64,000 nucleotides of DNA from Pomacea canaliculata (taxonomy: Eukaryota; Mollusca; Gastropoda; Architaenioglossa; Ampullariidae), in contig NC_037602.1 of assembly GCF_003073045.1 (NCBI RefSeq), positions 14,759,731-14,823,730 on the forward strand, in the 5' to 3' direction. The translations under genes were made by a program, and so were the position numbers. Shown here piece by piece: positions 53,401 to 63,069 of the stretch (position 1 is its first letter; the number at the start of each line of letters is the position of its first letter). A model generated the notes under the pieces. The model saw nothing but the letters and a program-made list of their open reading frames with translations. It made no database searches and was not told the origin of the DNA.

Positions 53401-56032
53401 GGGGGGAAAAAAAGAAAGAAAAAGTATTAATTCTACATATCACAGTGCAGTACCTAAGTGTGTGTGCGTGCATGCAAGTACATTCACACATGGATGTACA
53501 CGAATGCTGCCAAATTATTCCAGCACAAAAGTGAATCCATTTTTCATATCATAAACATGTGTGCATGAATATTTAGAAGAAAAATCATGAGCCTCAAATA
53601 AGTGTACAGGACAATTCCTTTTACCTTGTAGTGCTATCAAGAACTATTACTCCATATGCTCTTGTACTGTTGTCTGTGACAACACCCTGCAAGATTTGTA
53701 ACAAAACAATTGCTACAGTCTTTCATTACATGAAAACTAAAACAGTCAAAACCATAGCACCTGCAGCATAAAAAAAAAAAAAAAAAAAAAAAGCATTATC
53801 ATCTGGCTTTCCCATAACACAAATCTGATGTATTTGACAAAGCCAAGAGGAAGTGGGTTAAACTGCTAAAGAGCTATACTGTTTCTGTGCTTATCTAACC
53901 ATAAATTATGTAATTACTGTATTTCAAAAACAATTGTTATCCCTAAGAATACAGAAGTAAACTTAACTGCAGAGCTGAAATGTAAATATCAAATAATATT
54001 TTAACATTGTGCTAAAATGAAGCATCAGTAGCTCAGACACTAGAGCACTACAGATGTATAGGCATTTTACAGATTCTTATTACATTTTTTTTACAGACTG
54101 CAGGCCTGAAGTTTAAATGTTTTGGCCCAAAAAAGAGCAGGCAGCTTGCTACCTTATTACTATGTGGTTTTCTTCTCTAATTGATATGAAACTAGCTTGG
54201 TGTCTATTTTATTATGTGGCTTTCTTTCCTACCTGAAATGAAGCAAGCTTGAAGTCTGCTTTGAAATTTGGTGGTACCATGGTGGCTTGTGGAGGGGCAA
54301 CACCATAATTTGCAAGCCAATCCTTTAACAGAGCATTAACGTCTGACAAACATCTTGAACCTTTGCTTAGGAGGGTATTTGTATTATGTGAGGATGAGTT
54401 GTAACTGTTTCCCAACTTTTTCTGTGATGAAATAAAACTGACCAGTTCTACAGACATTTTACCTCTGACTTCCTTATTGTATTAAAGCATCTCAGTGGCA
54501 TGTGTTAAATATATTAAAAATAAAAATATTGTTTTGTCTTCTGATTTGTCAAGAATTAGCCAAGATGGTTTAGGTTGATAGGGATAGTAAATGCAAGGCT
54601 ACATGCTATACTTCTGCACTTTTCCAGGACTGGACAAAATGTTGTACATTGTGATAGGCCCAGGGAAAAAAATCTTTAAAACAATCTAGAAATGTTTTCA
54701 TAGTTCTGAAAGCATGACAGAAAACCAGAAAATGCTTTATCTATCTCAGAACTCTTCACTGGCGCCCAATAGTAATGCTCCTAACACATTACCTGCAAAC
54801 TTAGTTCCTCAATGTTAGAATCTTTTGGAATCAAACAGCTTCCAGTCCAAGGCACATATACCCTCTGCGGTGGCTTGTATTCCTGTGAAATTGCATCACA
54901 GTACAGCATATCCAATTTATCAAGTAACTACTTAAAATAGTAAGCAATACAATAAATTCATAAACAGGTCTACAATGACTGCACATGAATGATCACAAAT
55001 ATATTAACTTTTTTAGATGTCAGCACATAAAACGTTCATGCAGCAGTGGTACCTTGGCAAGTGTTGTTGGTCGAAGAGATGTAAGCACTATTGCTTTGCC
55101 TGGCAACATCTGCTGCTGCCACCCATGATACTGAGAATGCTGAAGCCACAAATCAAATAATACCATTCAAACAGCACACTTATTTATAAGATTCCCAAAG
55201 AAAATACTTGGTAAATGTTAATACTAGTACTTAAGTATACAAAGCTCACAAGAAATATTCCCTAAAAGTAACCATAGTGTTTTATAATTCTGTAGACTTA
55301 TAATATGTGAATCCCTGGAGGTGACTTTTGACCAGCTTTCACACCATAAGGATATAGTAAATTATAAACTTCCTGTGAAATGCATGCATGCATGCACACA
55401 CACACACACGCACACAGAAACTTCTAGCATGGACTCAATCATTAAAAAAAAATATATCAAACATTGTTTTCTTTTCTCACTCTTATGTACACATTCACAG
55501 TGAATACTGGCTTACCTTCACAATAATTGGAACTCCATACTGAAGCTCAATGCAGAAAACATAGTCTTTATTGATTCTGCAAAAGAAGGAATAATAGATT
55601 TAAAACTTTGAATATTCTGTCTAGTTCTCTCTCTCTCTCTCTCTTATGCACACACTGCACACACACACACAAATTAAACAGATACAATTACTCAAAAATC
55701 TCGCTGACAGCTGTCACTTTTCCACAGATATTCACCAAAGATTTCTTAGGCAGGAGGTCTCTGAAAAAGTCAGAAAAGAAAACATAAAACTTGTTACTGA
55801 AAGTAGATGACAGTATCTTGCTACATTTTTTATTTTGTTTATTTAAACGGCTGGCAATATACTTTCAAATCTAGGGCTAAACTTGCAAAATATTAATCTT
55901 ATAATGATGAATACTTATTGAATAATATGACTTTACTATAATTATAAGTACAAGAACAAACTATACTCACTTGACATGCAACAATATAAAGGCATTTTCA
56001 CTGCTCAGAGCGGTGACTTTTTGGGGCGGCAT
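44469..56032 (-). CDS. CTC1: CTC1, large subunit of the CST telomere complex
   Basis: About 21 exons, coding order: 56032-55971, 55760-55692, 55576-55516, 55130-55053, 54882-54793, 54421-54233, 53686-53625, 53357-53258, 52495-52438, 51957-51824, 51361-51226, 50852-50697, 49708-48679, 48391-48334, 47690-47573, 47202-47074, 46685-46565, 46203-45960, 45697-45530, 45258-45111, 44566-44469; about 1,100 residues (human 1,217). CTC1 with STN1 and TEN1 forms CST, which binds single-stranded telomeric DNA and brings polymerase alpha-primase for C-strand fill-in. CTC1-like segments: LPGKAIVLTSLR, LEVGDIVTLYNVHQ, YPLGLLPG, LRVDKRVSRSGNTYFQ, SILIEDGSCQALVSI and GELTVETLCLPYLQLECLDI, spread over the OB folds. 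Oddities: it starts where human CTC1 is already near residue 250-290; the 1-kb exon needs one base removed from the six-A run at 49157-49162; joins 52438/51957 and 48334/47690 do not match in phase, suggesting missed exons or indels. Confidence 0.85.
44665..45060 (-). mobile_element. LINE 3' tail fragment, copy 3, in CTC1 last intron
   Basis: It matches copy 1 closely: ATGCAAAATTTGTGATGC, CACACTCCTAAGG, AGCGCTTAAGAATAA, AAACACAAAGAGGAACCA and GTGGGTAGGTGGCGGATATG. It has no reverse transcriptase and ends in an ATT-rich tail. It fills most of the 544-base last intron of CTC1, on the same strand as the gene. Confidence 0.6.
49911..50170 (-). mobile_element. LINE open-reading-frame C-terminal remnant in CTC1 intron
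   Basis: A minus-strand frame reads VTHHNTLSKTILQSTLEHSR, resembling the conserved end of some LINE ORF2 proteins (LSKTILQGTLEGGRRRGRQR type). It then drifts into a Cys-rich tail (CIYPCAPCNDRCRSRDDC). No upstream reverse transcriptase blocks were found, so it is a truncated relic, of a different family from the copies at 1, 25, 28 and 44 kb. Confidence 0.45.
53770..53792 (+). repeat. Poly-A tract (23)
   Basis: An uninterrupted A run in a CTC1 intron. It is a plain homopolymer, or the tail of a retro-inserted fragment that can no longer be recognised. Confidence 0.7.
54020..54130 (+). repeat. tRNA-like SINE head or tRNA pseudogene
   Basis: AGTAGCTCAGACACTAGAGC resembles the D-arm/A-box region of a tRNA. 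A B-box-like AAGTTTAAATGTT follows only after a long AT-rich insertion. No cloverleaf can be closed. It lies in a CTC1 intron. Confidence 0.3.
55381..55417 (+). repeat. (CATG)n/(CA)n microsatellite
   Basis: Short tandem repeat in a CTC1 intron. A (CT)n run lies nearby at 55626-55644. Confidence 0.8.
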
Positions 56033-57425
56033 GACAGCATCAAGAAGACATCACTAAAACAGGAAAATAAACCTTTTCCAGCTCAGAAACTGTCGTAAAC
56101 ATGCGGTTTTTAAGTATTCTCTTCTGATGAAATAAATAATAAAGTGCATCCATGGACGTATATTGATATTAGTTCGTGGTGCATCGAAGTACAGCATTCA
56201 GATTCTCTTCTGTGATTCTAACTCGATTAAAACATAACACTTACAAACAAGATTAACTTACAAACGTAGTTCTGTCATGTAATATGTTCTTAACATTTAA
56301 GCTAGTTTTTTTTTAAAATCAGACCAGAAACCATGAAAGCTGCTATAACGTTTCTCTGTATTCGTATTTCCCGCGCCATGCGGCTGGTATAAAAATTGGA
56401 AGTGGAGAATAATGAGTACAGTGTTCAAATCTGTATTAATTGTGACTAGAAGCAATGATCGAGAATAATTTGTTTACATGTTGTAGTGAGTAAAAACAAA
56501 CGATAGACTAACACACAATGTTTACAGACTGCAGATCATGGGTCCGTAGTCTCGCATTCGAACTTATATTACTGGACTGCTGGCAGACGATTTTTTTGTT
56601 GTTGTTGTTCCCTAGTTAACTGCTAAAACGAGGCATAAGACGACAAAGCTTCCGGTTTATTCACATTTCAGAATAAACTGCTAAAACGAGGCATTAGGCT
56701 AATGTGTTTCTCACAAAATTGATCAAATGGTTGCAAACATACTTATCGTCTTTATTTTTTTGGCTGCAAGCTGAAAGCCTATTGAGGATTTTATTGCTCA
56801 CATGAGCGTGTCATCTCAGTAACTGACACTTGAAAAATTAACTGCCATATCACTACTTTCGCTAATCTATTTCTCTCAACAATCTAGGTCATCATTTTAT
56901 TCTATCGTCCAAGGAAGCAGTTTTATTATTTTTTTAAATGCAAAGAAAACGATTCCATGAGGTGACAAAGTATGTTCTATATAAACGGTGTCTACTTATA
57001 TATACATTACTAGACACCGTTTGACGCGAATGCATTGTTAGTAGAGTTCCAGAATTTAATCAGCGATGCAAACATGGTTAGCTGTCGGGGCTTAAAGAGA
57101 TCGACATCTAGAGAAAATACATTTGCCAGAAGCAGGTCTGCTTCCACGTGCCACTACGACTACTACTGCTAATGAGCAACTACAGCACAGAATATGGAAG
57201 CCAGATTCCGTAGGCTTCTGTTTCTCGCTCTCTACCCCAATAAATCAACTGCTGATATATTTAGGAAAGGGAAAGTATGTATATATAAGCCATTGCTATC
57301 AGCGTGTATTTTGTGTATGCCTTTTGTATGTAATGTGTGGAATAGAAGTGGTGCAGTGACTTCAGCAGACCTGGAAACAGTGATAGACATTCTGGCGACA
57401 GTGAGAGGTACGACATACCAGGTTC
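56033..57425. other. Upstream region of CTC1
   Basis: An acceptor-like TTTTCCTGTTTTAG stands just before the CTC1 start on the minus strand and is followed by an in-frame TGA, so it more likely ends a 5' UTR intron than joins a coding exon. A perfect 12-bp inverted repeat lies at 56983-57022. No further CTC1 exon was recognised. Confidence 0.4.
56983..57022. repeat. Perfect 12-bp inverted repeat
   Basis: AAACGGTGTCTA at 56983-56994 pairs with TAGACACCGTTT at 57011-57022 across a 16-base AT-rich loop. The arms have no mismatch. Confidence 0.85.
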
Positions 57426-57440
57426 TTGCTACAGCTTTCA

Positions 57441-57501
57441 GTGTGTGTGCGCGCGTGTATGTCATATATATATATAGAGAGAGAGAAAGAGGGAGGGGGA
57501 G
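57441..57501 (+). repeat. Compound (GT)n(GC)n(AT)n(GA)n microsatellite
   Basis: GTGTGTGTGCGCGCGTGT is followed by an alternating AT run and then GAGAGAGA-rich sequence. It has Z-DNA-prone alternation and no coding. Confidence 0.75.
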
Positions 57502-58512
57502 GATGGTTCAAGCATAATCAATTACATTAAATTATGCTCTCTATAAGGCACCTTTCTATAATCTTCATAATATAACTGTACATTCTATTACATAACCGTA
57601 GCTTAAAAATTGTTAAGAATCCCTTCTTCGCGGCTCAGAAGAAAGCTACAACAGGAACAGTTCCCTACATCTTAGTCGTCACGTAAATTCCTTTGATCCA
57701 GCGACCTGCAAAAGGTGAGAGGACAACCTTACCTTCTACCTGTACGTGTGAAGCAGCTCGAGGATATCTGTGCTGCTTTCCATCTTTCAACACTTTTTGG
57801 TTTCTTTCACCCAACGGGTGTGAACTTCGCCAGGGGTATATCTCCTGAAGGTGACCAGCGGCTTTTCTTTCAAAAATTAATCAGTTTGATTTGAAACTAA
57901 CTGACCTGGACTGCTCCAGGACAGCGGCTGGACTATGATGGCCTCTAGTTAGTCCCTCTCACTTAGAACCCATCACATCAAAACAAGGATTATTTGAAAA
58001 TATGATATATTCCTTGTCATTATAGAGGTGAACAGACTGTTCATAATTCTATATATATACGCTTATAATAATGAATTTGCTTGAAGAAAACCCCATGTAA
58101 TCAGAAAATATATATTTTTTTTTTTTGAGACACAGGTATATGGCTTACAATTTCTACTTCGTCCTTGATGATGATAATGACAGATGAGAACAATAATGAC
58201 TACGACGACGATGATAATGAATGACGACAGCGACGACGATTACGTTGCTGGTGGTGATGGACATGGTGTTCTTGGTGTGGTGGGTTGCGGCATATTGTAG
58301 TGAGTACGGCCAGGTGTGTAGGTGTAATCGCCCGAAGAGCTCTCCATTTCGCATGCAGCAAGGTACTGGAGGTGTGAAGACCCTCGGCCCTTTCCTCCTT
58401 GTGCCTAGTGGCCTTCAGGCACAGAAGGTTAGTCGCTAGTATCCAAATATTGCTGAAGCGATCGCGGAGTAAAGGTGAGAAGACGTCTTGCCCGCCGGAC
58501 GGAAAGCACACA

Positions 58513-58647
58513 ATGGCGGCTAATGAACAGTACAGACGTGTAAAAAACCTTAGGGACACAATTTACTTCAAAGTGCTTTCTTTACTCTGTATGTGTGCCG
58601 TACTAGTCTTAGTTGTTTCGTTCGGGCTTACATGTGGGATAGGGTAG
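58513..58647 (+). CDS. Possible 44-residue single-span membrane protein or first exon
   Basis: An ATG in good context (CACACAATGGCG) opens a frame that starts MAANEQYRRVKNLRDTIYFK, a charged head of about 20 residues. About 20 hydrophobic residues follow (VLSLLCMCAVLVLVVSFGLT) and a short end before TAG. The head and single membrane span look like a type II small membrane protein. The upstream 60 bases are CpG-rich (GCGATCGCGG, CCCGCCGGACGG), as in promoters. It could also be a first exon, since ATAGG|GTAGGG near 58640 is donor-like. No family was recognised. Confidence 0.3.
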   Translation: MAANEQYRRVKNLRDTIYFKVLSLLCMCAVLVLVVSFGLTCGIG

Positions 58648-58828
58648 GGTGTGTGCTAACCATTCCAACCGGGGATCTTGGAACTTTTCTGCTGGGATTT
58701 AATAGGGAAAATGGAAAATAATATTTTAAGAAATTTTTTAAGCCCTTTCCGGGATCTGGAGCAATGTTCAGCTTTCAAATAATTAGATACATTTCAAGGC
58801 TTTTGTGTCCTTTTTGTTGGATTGATTT

Positions 58829-58937
58829 AAAAACAAAAAACAAACAAACAAACAACAAAACAAAACAAAAACAACAACAACAACAACAACAAAAAAACCA
58901 AAACCAAAACCAAAAAAAAAATAATAATAACAACACA
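58829..58937 (+). repeat. A-rich (CAAA)n/(CAA)n low-complexity tract
   Basis: Runs of CAAA, CAAAA, CAA and CCAAAA follow each other without a unique segment. Confidence 0.85.
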
Positions 58938-59399
58938 AAAAACAGTCGTATATTTTTACTTTTAAATTCAATTTTATATGATAATAAATTATTAAATATA
59001 CGGGACTCAGTATTTCAAATATTAAATTCTATTTGTTTCAATAAACACAAGCAGATACGATGGAACAGTCATCCGCTTTCTTCACTAATGTACTAATTTA
59101 TTTTCCCAGGAAATCACTGACGGGTGTCTATAGGAAGATGACATCTGTCGACGAGATTTCGTTTTAGTTATATTATGTGTTAAATTTGTGTGGGGATGCG
59201 AGTACTTAGAGGACTGGAGATCGAACCTCGAGGCGCGTCAGTCTGATATCCGTGTGGCACAGAAAACTACACCCCAACCCTCAGTCGACATCTTGCAACT
59301 TTTCATAATGAAATCGCGCTTTTAAACATATTAAACTAATGAAATTAATTGTTGCTTTGGCGGAAAAGTGTTTCCACCCCGAGGTGATTTCGCTTAGGG

Positions 59400-59545
59400 C
59401 AGGTGTCAACGCTCAATCAAAGGTGGCGGTGAGCGAGCAGAGCTGACCAATCAGTGACAGACTCTTCGGAAAGGGAGGAGCTTCAAGTTTCTAGGGCGGG
59501 GCTAGGTTCATTTGCATGGCGTAAGCAGAATAAAAGCTCATTAAA
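59400..59545 (+). promoter_or_regulatory. Promoter of the forkhead gene
   Basis: A dense motif cluster lies in promoter order: TCF/LEF-like ATCAAAGG (59416-59423), CCAAT (59447-59451), GC box GGGCGGGG (59494-59501), octamer ATTTGCAT (59510-59517) and TATA-like AATAAAAG (59529-59536). Transcription would start near 59560, about 450 bases before the first ATG at 60007. A second ATCAAAGG lies at 59727-59734. The motifs are seen directly; their use is inference. Confidence 0.55.
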
Positions 59546-60006
59546 AGTAAACTAAAAATCTGCTACTTATCAAGTGTATTAAACCTTTTTAATAATTTTA
59601 AAATCAAACACGATCATGTATTTATAATAGACCTGCAATTTAAAAATATTTTTGGTCAGGTTTGAAAACACGCCGGGTATTGGTTTAGATGAACATAACC
59701 CTCGAACTGGACGAAGGCGGGGTGTGATCAAAGGACGAGAAGGCGGGAAAAACACTTGGACTCGTGTATGTAGGGGGAGGTGGGTGACGATGGTTAGTAA
59801 CTAAAGTTACCCAACCGTTATCAGAGGAGCTATAATTCAGCAGTAGAGTCCACCTATGCGGTTGTTTGAGATTGGATACCGTCATCAGTGGTCAGAAGGA
59901 CTACCTGGAACTTGCAGTCAGTGTGGACAGTTGTCCAGCTACGACTAAGCTGTGCGCTTGCTTTGACAAGATAAATAAATAAGAACAAATCTTTCAGACA
60001 CAACGG

Positions 60007-62102
60007 ATGATTCAATTTGATTACTTCAAGACGGCAAGTGGAATGGCGAACGTGTGTGATAACGTGGTGATAAACAAGGACAGTCAGTTGGAGAGCACTG
60101 GATCCTTCATGACATTCCAGAAGCCGCCAGGATACTGTCATTTGCTCAGCCACGCCGGGATACTCTGCAGGATCCATTCCCTTCTCGCAGACTGCGGCTC
60201 AGACTTCAGGATACCTGACGACTACACCAACAGTCACCTGTGCGACCAACAATCCTTCACCATCTCTTCGACAAGAGTATCACCAATGGGGAGACAAACG
60301 TCTACCATCTCAACAAGATCATCTGCAAGCCGAAAGGTGAGCGAGTTAACGTTAACTGTTTCTTGATAATCCACAACAAAGAAGTGACCTTTGTTGGTAG
60401 ACTAGGGGTAACTAAAGTAACTAATAAATATGCAATTCTGTTCAAAACTACAAACACATCGTACTATATTTCTCTAAATTCCAATCATATTTATTTGTGA
60501 GTGCTTGTGTGTCTGTGTAGATATAACGACTTCATCCATCGAGTTCCAAATGTGGAAAAGAATTGAACCCCAACTTTGGTCATAATTACTGAGTTCAGGA
60601 TACATTAACAATCACATTTTCCTTTCAATTTAGTAGTTAGAAAGTATATAATCTAAAGAAAGCTTTGTGTGCGTTCGTTTATTTGTTTGCTTGTTTGTTT
60701 GCGCTTGTGTGTGTGTTTCTGTTTATAGGTGTGCCTGCCTGTATCAACTTTCAAAGCATAAATTTCTATGCCTAGGATTACGAGGGACGGCACTGTAAAT
60801 ATGTTCGATACCACACTGTAAATAAACAGTTTGAATCATGCCCTTATTCATCTCACTTTCTTTCCTTGTCTCATTTTCATTTGCTTCTGCTTTTCCGCTT
60901 CTCTGTTTCTTTCTTTTTGTCACTCTAGGTTCAATGCCTTCGTTTTTTCTAACGCTATACATATTGCTTAGACTATCTCTCTCTCACACACACACACACA
61001 TATACACATGCGCGCACGCGCTTGGTGATATATTCTTATTTTATTGTCCTATCTGATCTAGGCATACCGATTCGAACCATCTGTCTTGCAAAGAAAAAGC
61101 AATCTCACCATTTCCAATTTCCGACAATGTGTGGCCTTCGACTTCTGGCAGCATGGAGGATTGTGGGAATGGTGAAAACATGGCTGCCGACGTCTTGGAC
61201 CCTTTCAAGGTAAAGGAGGCATTGGAAAATAAGTCAGAGCTGAAGGAGGTAGACACACCAAAGCCGCCGGACACACTCACCTCATCTCAGTCTGAGAATC
61301 AGAATGAGAGTCCGACTGATAAACCAAAGTATTCTTACATCGCACTTATCACCATGGCCATAGAGAGCTCTCCAAGGGCATGATGACCCTGAGCGAGATC
61401 TACACCTTCATCATGGACCGCTTCCCCTACTTCAGGACCAACCTGCAGCGCTGGCAGAACTCCGTCCGCCACAACCTCTCCCTGAACGACTGCTTCGTCA
61501 AGATTCCGCGGTCCCCGGGAAAACCGGGCAAAGGGAACTATTGGGCCCTGCACCCTTCCTGCCGGGATATGTTCAGGAACGGCAAGTTCCTGCGAAGGAA
61601 CCGGCGTTTCAAGCTTGACAAGGGGAATCCCAGACCTTACCCCTTGGGTTGCTCGTCGCAGGTGGAGTCATATCATCACAACGGGATGTACAACGCAACA
61701 ACCAGCTACCGCCAGCCATATCCACAGTTCCCCCACCTGAACTGTTTAGGGTCCCCAAGGTTCCTTCCAGCTCATCCCCAACATCTGGGACATCAGCAGT
61801 ACACAAATATTGCTGGTACCAAAGCTTTGCAGCAGCCGGGACCGGGGTGCTTCGCTTTTGGGGCACAATCACATCCAACACCCCAGATGTCATGTATGTA
61901 TGGGCCATATGGGTACCCCAGATACCAGAATCCCTCCCAGAGTTCTCACCCACTGGCAGTGCCGGAGGTGGCCTCCCGTTCGCCTCCAGGGTACAGCAGC
62001 GTGCAGCAGATACCATACTCCTACGACCCTCACATGCAGAGATTTCACTTAAAACAAATTAATCCGCAAGTGCAGTCTACTCCCGTTGTCTCTCATCAGT
62101 AA
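60007..62102 (+). CDS. Forkhead transcription factor (FoxQ2-like?), frameshifted in this sequence
   Basis: Exon 2 (61062-62102, acceptor GATCTAG) codes the forkhead domain: [18 protein letters not shown], then [55 protein letters not shown] and [10 protein letters not shown]. These include the recognition helix [16 protein letters not shown] Tyr/Pro/Gln/His-rich tail follows, ending PVVSHQ. Before the domain is [12 protein letters not shown], weakly like an EH1 Groucho-binding motif. Exon 1 ends at a good donor (60336, GAAAG|GTGAGC). Joining to exon 2 needs phase 2, while the frame from the ATG at 60007 ends in phase 0, so exon 1 may also carry an indel. At 61374-61379 one base is missing between SSP and MMTLSEIY, inside the DNA-binding domain, and the frame stops at once. 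The class is uncertain: FoxQ2 fits the short N-terminus and EH1-like motif, but FoxB or others are possible. Confidence 0.8.
60975..61021 (+). repeat. (CT)n(CA)n microsatellite in forkhead intron
   Basis: CTCTCTCTC, CACACACACACACA and CGCGCACGCGC follow each other about 40 bases before exon 2. Confidence 0.8.
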
Positions 62103-62529
62103 AATCTCTTGCGCCATCTTGTATAGCAGATTTCATTAAACTTACATTTTTTCTTGTGGAAGAACAACCACACTGGCATCTTACTGAGAATAATGTACTG
62201 ATAATATCTCCTTCTGAACTATTTCCTCTGCTTTGTTGTCAAATGGATGGTTGTAGTTTGGAACTGATTGCATAATACACAGCAATAAGCCAGAAGATAT
62301 TGTAGGTTTATATGGATATAATTCTTTGATGAGCTTAAGAGGCTTGACATGACCCAGAGTCTAGGGTCACCGGTTTTCACGCAAGATCAAGGTTAGAAAT
62401 GGGTAGGACATAGGGAATGAGCACTAGAGACTATCAGAGGAAACTGTAATTTCCAGATGACATTATGTTCCAGCAGCCGACAGGATGCTCTTCCTTCTGA
62501 TAGATGTCGAAACTATTTTCTCACAGACC

Positions 62530-62620
62530 CTGATTTGCAGGATATCGTTCAACAACCTGCAGGATATTGTTTAATTATGTCGACTTTGACATTCTTTGCA
62601 GGATATCGTTCAACGATTTT
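62530..62620 (+). repeat. Three imperfect GCAGGATATCGTTCAAC repeats
   Basis: TTTGCAGGATATCGTTCAAC occurs near 62534 and 62597, with a diverged copy (CTGCAGGATATTGTTTAAT) between them. It lies just before the relic forkhead exon. Confidence 0.6.
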
Positions 62621-62649
62621 TGTTTTTTATTTTCTCGCGTGTGGTTTAG

Positions 62650-62717
62650 AAATGCCAACTCGAGCTATATTTTTTGCAAGGAAGGAGTACTCTCACCATT
62701 TTCAATGTCTGGGGACT
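62650..62717 (+). pseudogene. Relic copy of the start of forkhead exon 2
   Basis: After an acceptor (GTGTGGTTTAG) in the same phase as the true exon 2, the frame reads NANSSYIFCKEGVLSPFSMS. The true exon reads [20 protein letters not shown]. Of 20 codons, about eight encode the same residue, among them Cys-Lys-Glu and Ser-Pro-Phe, without gaps. A stop (GAG TAA) follows after six more codons, and no forkhead domain follows. It is either a decayed tandem duplicate or an alternative terminal exon that would give a protein without DNA binding. Confidence 0.55.
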
Positions 62718-62948
62718 TTTCCGAGTAATACAAACATCGTTGACGAGACCAATGTGAGATTAGAACATGTTCGTTGAGAGCGATGTCAAAAACGAGATTT
62801 CTACTGTGAATGATTGAGTGAGCCAGTAAGTCAGAGGAAAGAGCGAGAGAGAAAAGCTTATTGTATGATGTACACATTTCTATAAAATTGTTTATGGAAA
62901 ACTGTTATGAATCTGAGTAGAAGCCTAGTTTGATAAACATCCTTAACA

Positions 62949-62954
62949 ACGAAT
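62949..62954 (+). terminator. Candidate poly(A) signal, forkhead gene
   Basis: AATAAA-type signals occur near 62951, 62976 and 63056, about 0.85-0.95 kb past the forkhead stop. If used, the relic exon would lie within the 3' UTR. Position is approximate. Confidence 0.35.
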
Positions 62955-63069
62955 AAATTGAATGTTGTATTGTAAATAAATTGTATTATAAACTGTATTT
63001 TGAGGCTTCAGTTTCGTCAAGAATGTTATTTGTTTATAAACAACATTTTGAGTGAGAATAAAAGATTCC

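Noticed and set aside
54020..54130. tRNA gene
   Set aside because: A-box-like part only; the B box is weak and too distant, and no cloverleaf closes.
58154..58559. Long overlapping frames on both strands
   Set aside because: Driven by GAC/GAT triplet repeats at the left end; His/Ser/Arg-rich translations without domain features.
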